Shown one piece after another: positions 62,540 to 64,000 of a stretch of 64,000 nucleotides of DNA (the stretch's first letter is position 1; each line of letters opens with the position of its first letter). The DNA lies in NCBI GenBank assembly GCA_050291725.1, contig JBNKKH010000005.1, positions 7,835-71,834 of the forward strand, in the 5' to 3' direction. The notes beneath the pieces were generated by a model, which saw only the letters and a program-made list of their open reading frames with translations, did no database searches and was not told the origin of the DNA. This DNA comes from JAAGZL01 sp050291725 (GTDB lineage Bacteria; Pseudomonadota; Gammaproteobacteria; Chromatiales; Chromatiaceae). The position numbers and the translations under genes are program-made.

Positions 62540-64000
<1,461 letters not shown>

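Overview
The window is a chromosomal segment of a gammaproteobacterium. The evidence is the macromolecular-synthesis operon rpsU-yqeY-dnaG-rpoD beside tsaD, plsY, folB, folK and cca; a conserved run argC, DUF6776 gene, bactofilin, erpA, anmK, M23 peptidase, tyrS, rRNA operon, an order I recall from Pseudomonas; the thiD-thiE-hemL order; and Rsd/AlgQ, ErpA, Mpl and lipid A-type genes. Two secreted proteins end in a VPLPA-CTERM sorting tail, which points to an environmental lineage with an exosortase-type system rather than an enteric bacterium. The genus cannot be named from the sequence alone.

Layout. 1-1063: an AT-rich, edge-truncated gene for a PD-(D/E)XK-like nuclease lies downstream of a CAT-anticodon tRNA gene (probably tRNA-Ile2); this looks accessory. 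1136-5570: rpoD, dnaG, yqeY and rpsU form one leftward operon. 5841-16290: tsaD, plsY, folB-folK, an EptA-type phosphoethanolamine transferase, a pteridine-reductase-like SDR, a MidA-type methyltransferase, a lipoprotein, cca, a secreted metallo-aminopeptidase-like lipoprotein and an NDUFA9-like protein. 16355-24901: a TauE/SafE transporter, rsd, an 817-residue protein with a divergent class III cyclase domain, slt, a Sel1-repeat protein, a membrane-anchored protein with Ca-binding-type loops, and a DAHP synthase. 25100-34195: dxs, a DUF945 protein, a YejM/PbgA-like protein behind a cluster of hairpins, rnd, a membrane protein, mpl and ubiX. 34382-41380: two VPLPA-CTERM proteins, a DedA-PAP2-LssY fusion, a YdcH-like protein, an EF-G paralogue, and a decayed gene flanked by GC-rich hairpin repeats. 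41484-45537: hemL, thiE, thiD, a DUF5063 protein and an A-type Fe-S carrier with an unusual Cys/Ser tail.

45688-51402 is the least explained block. It encodes a tiny lipoprotein-like peptide, a secreted protein with a phosphodiester-glycosidase-like C-terminus, a secreted FGE/SUMF1-fold protein, an alpha/beta-hydrolase lipoprotein, and then a GtrA flippase and a GtrB-type polyprenyl glycosyltransferase. All are co-directional and most are exported, so they may form an uncharacterised envelope-glycan system. 51403-59843 is conserved housekeeping (hemJ to tyrS). 59889 to the end is an rRNA operon with twin promoters, boxB/boxA, 16S, tRNA-Ile(GAT), tRNA-Ala(TGC) and the 5' part of 23S.

Functional themes are replication and transcription initiation, tRNA maturation and charging, folate, thiamine, heme and isoprenoid precursors, peptidoglycan recycling and remodelling (Slt, Mpl, AnmK, M23), and lipid A or outer-membrane homeostasis (EptA-like, YejM-like, PlsY). 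No CRISPR array, insertion sequence or intact prophage was found.
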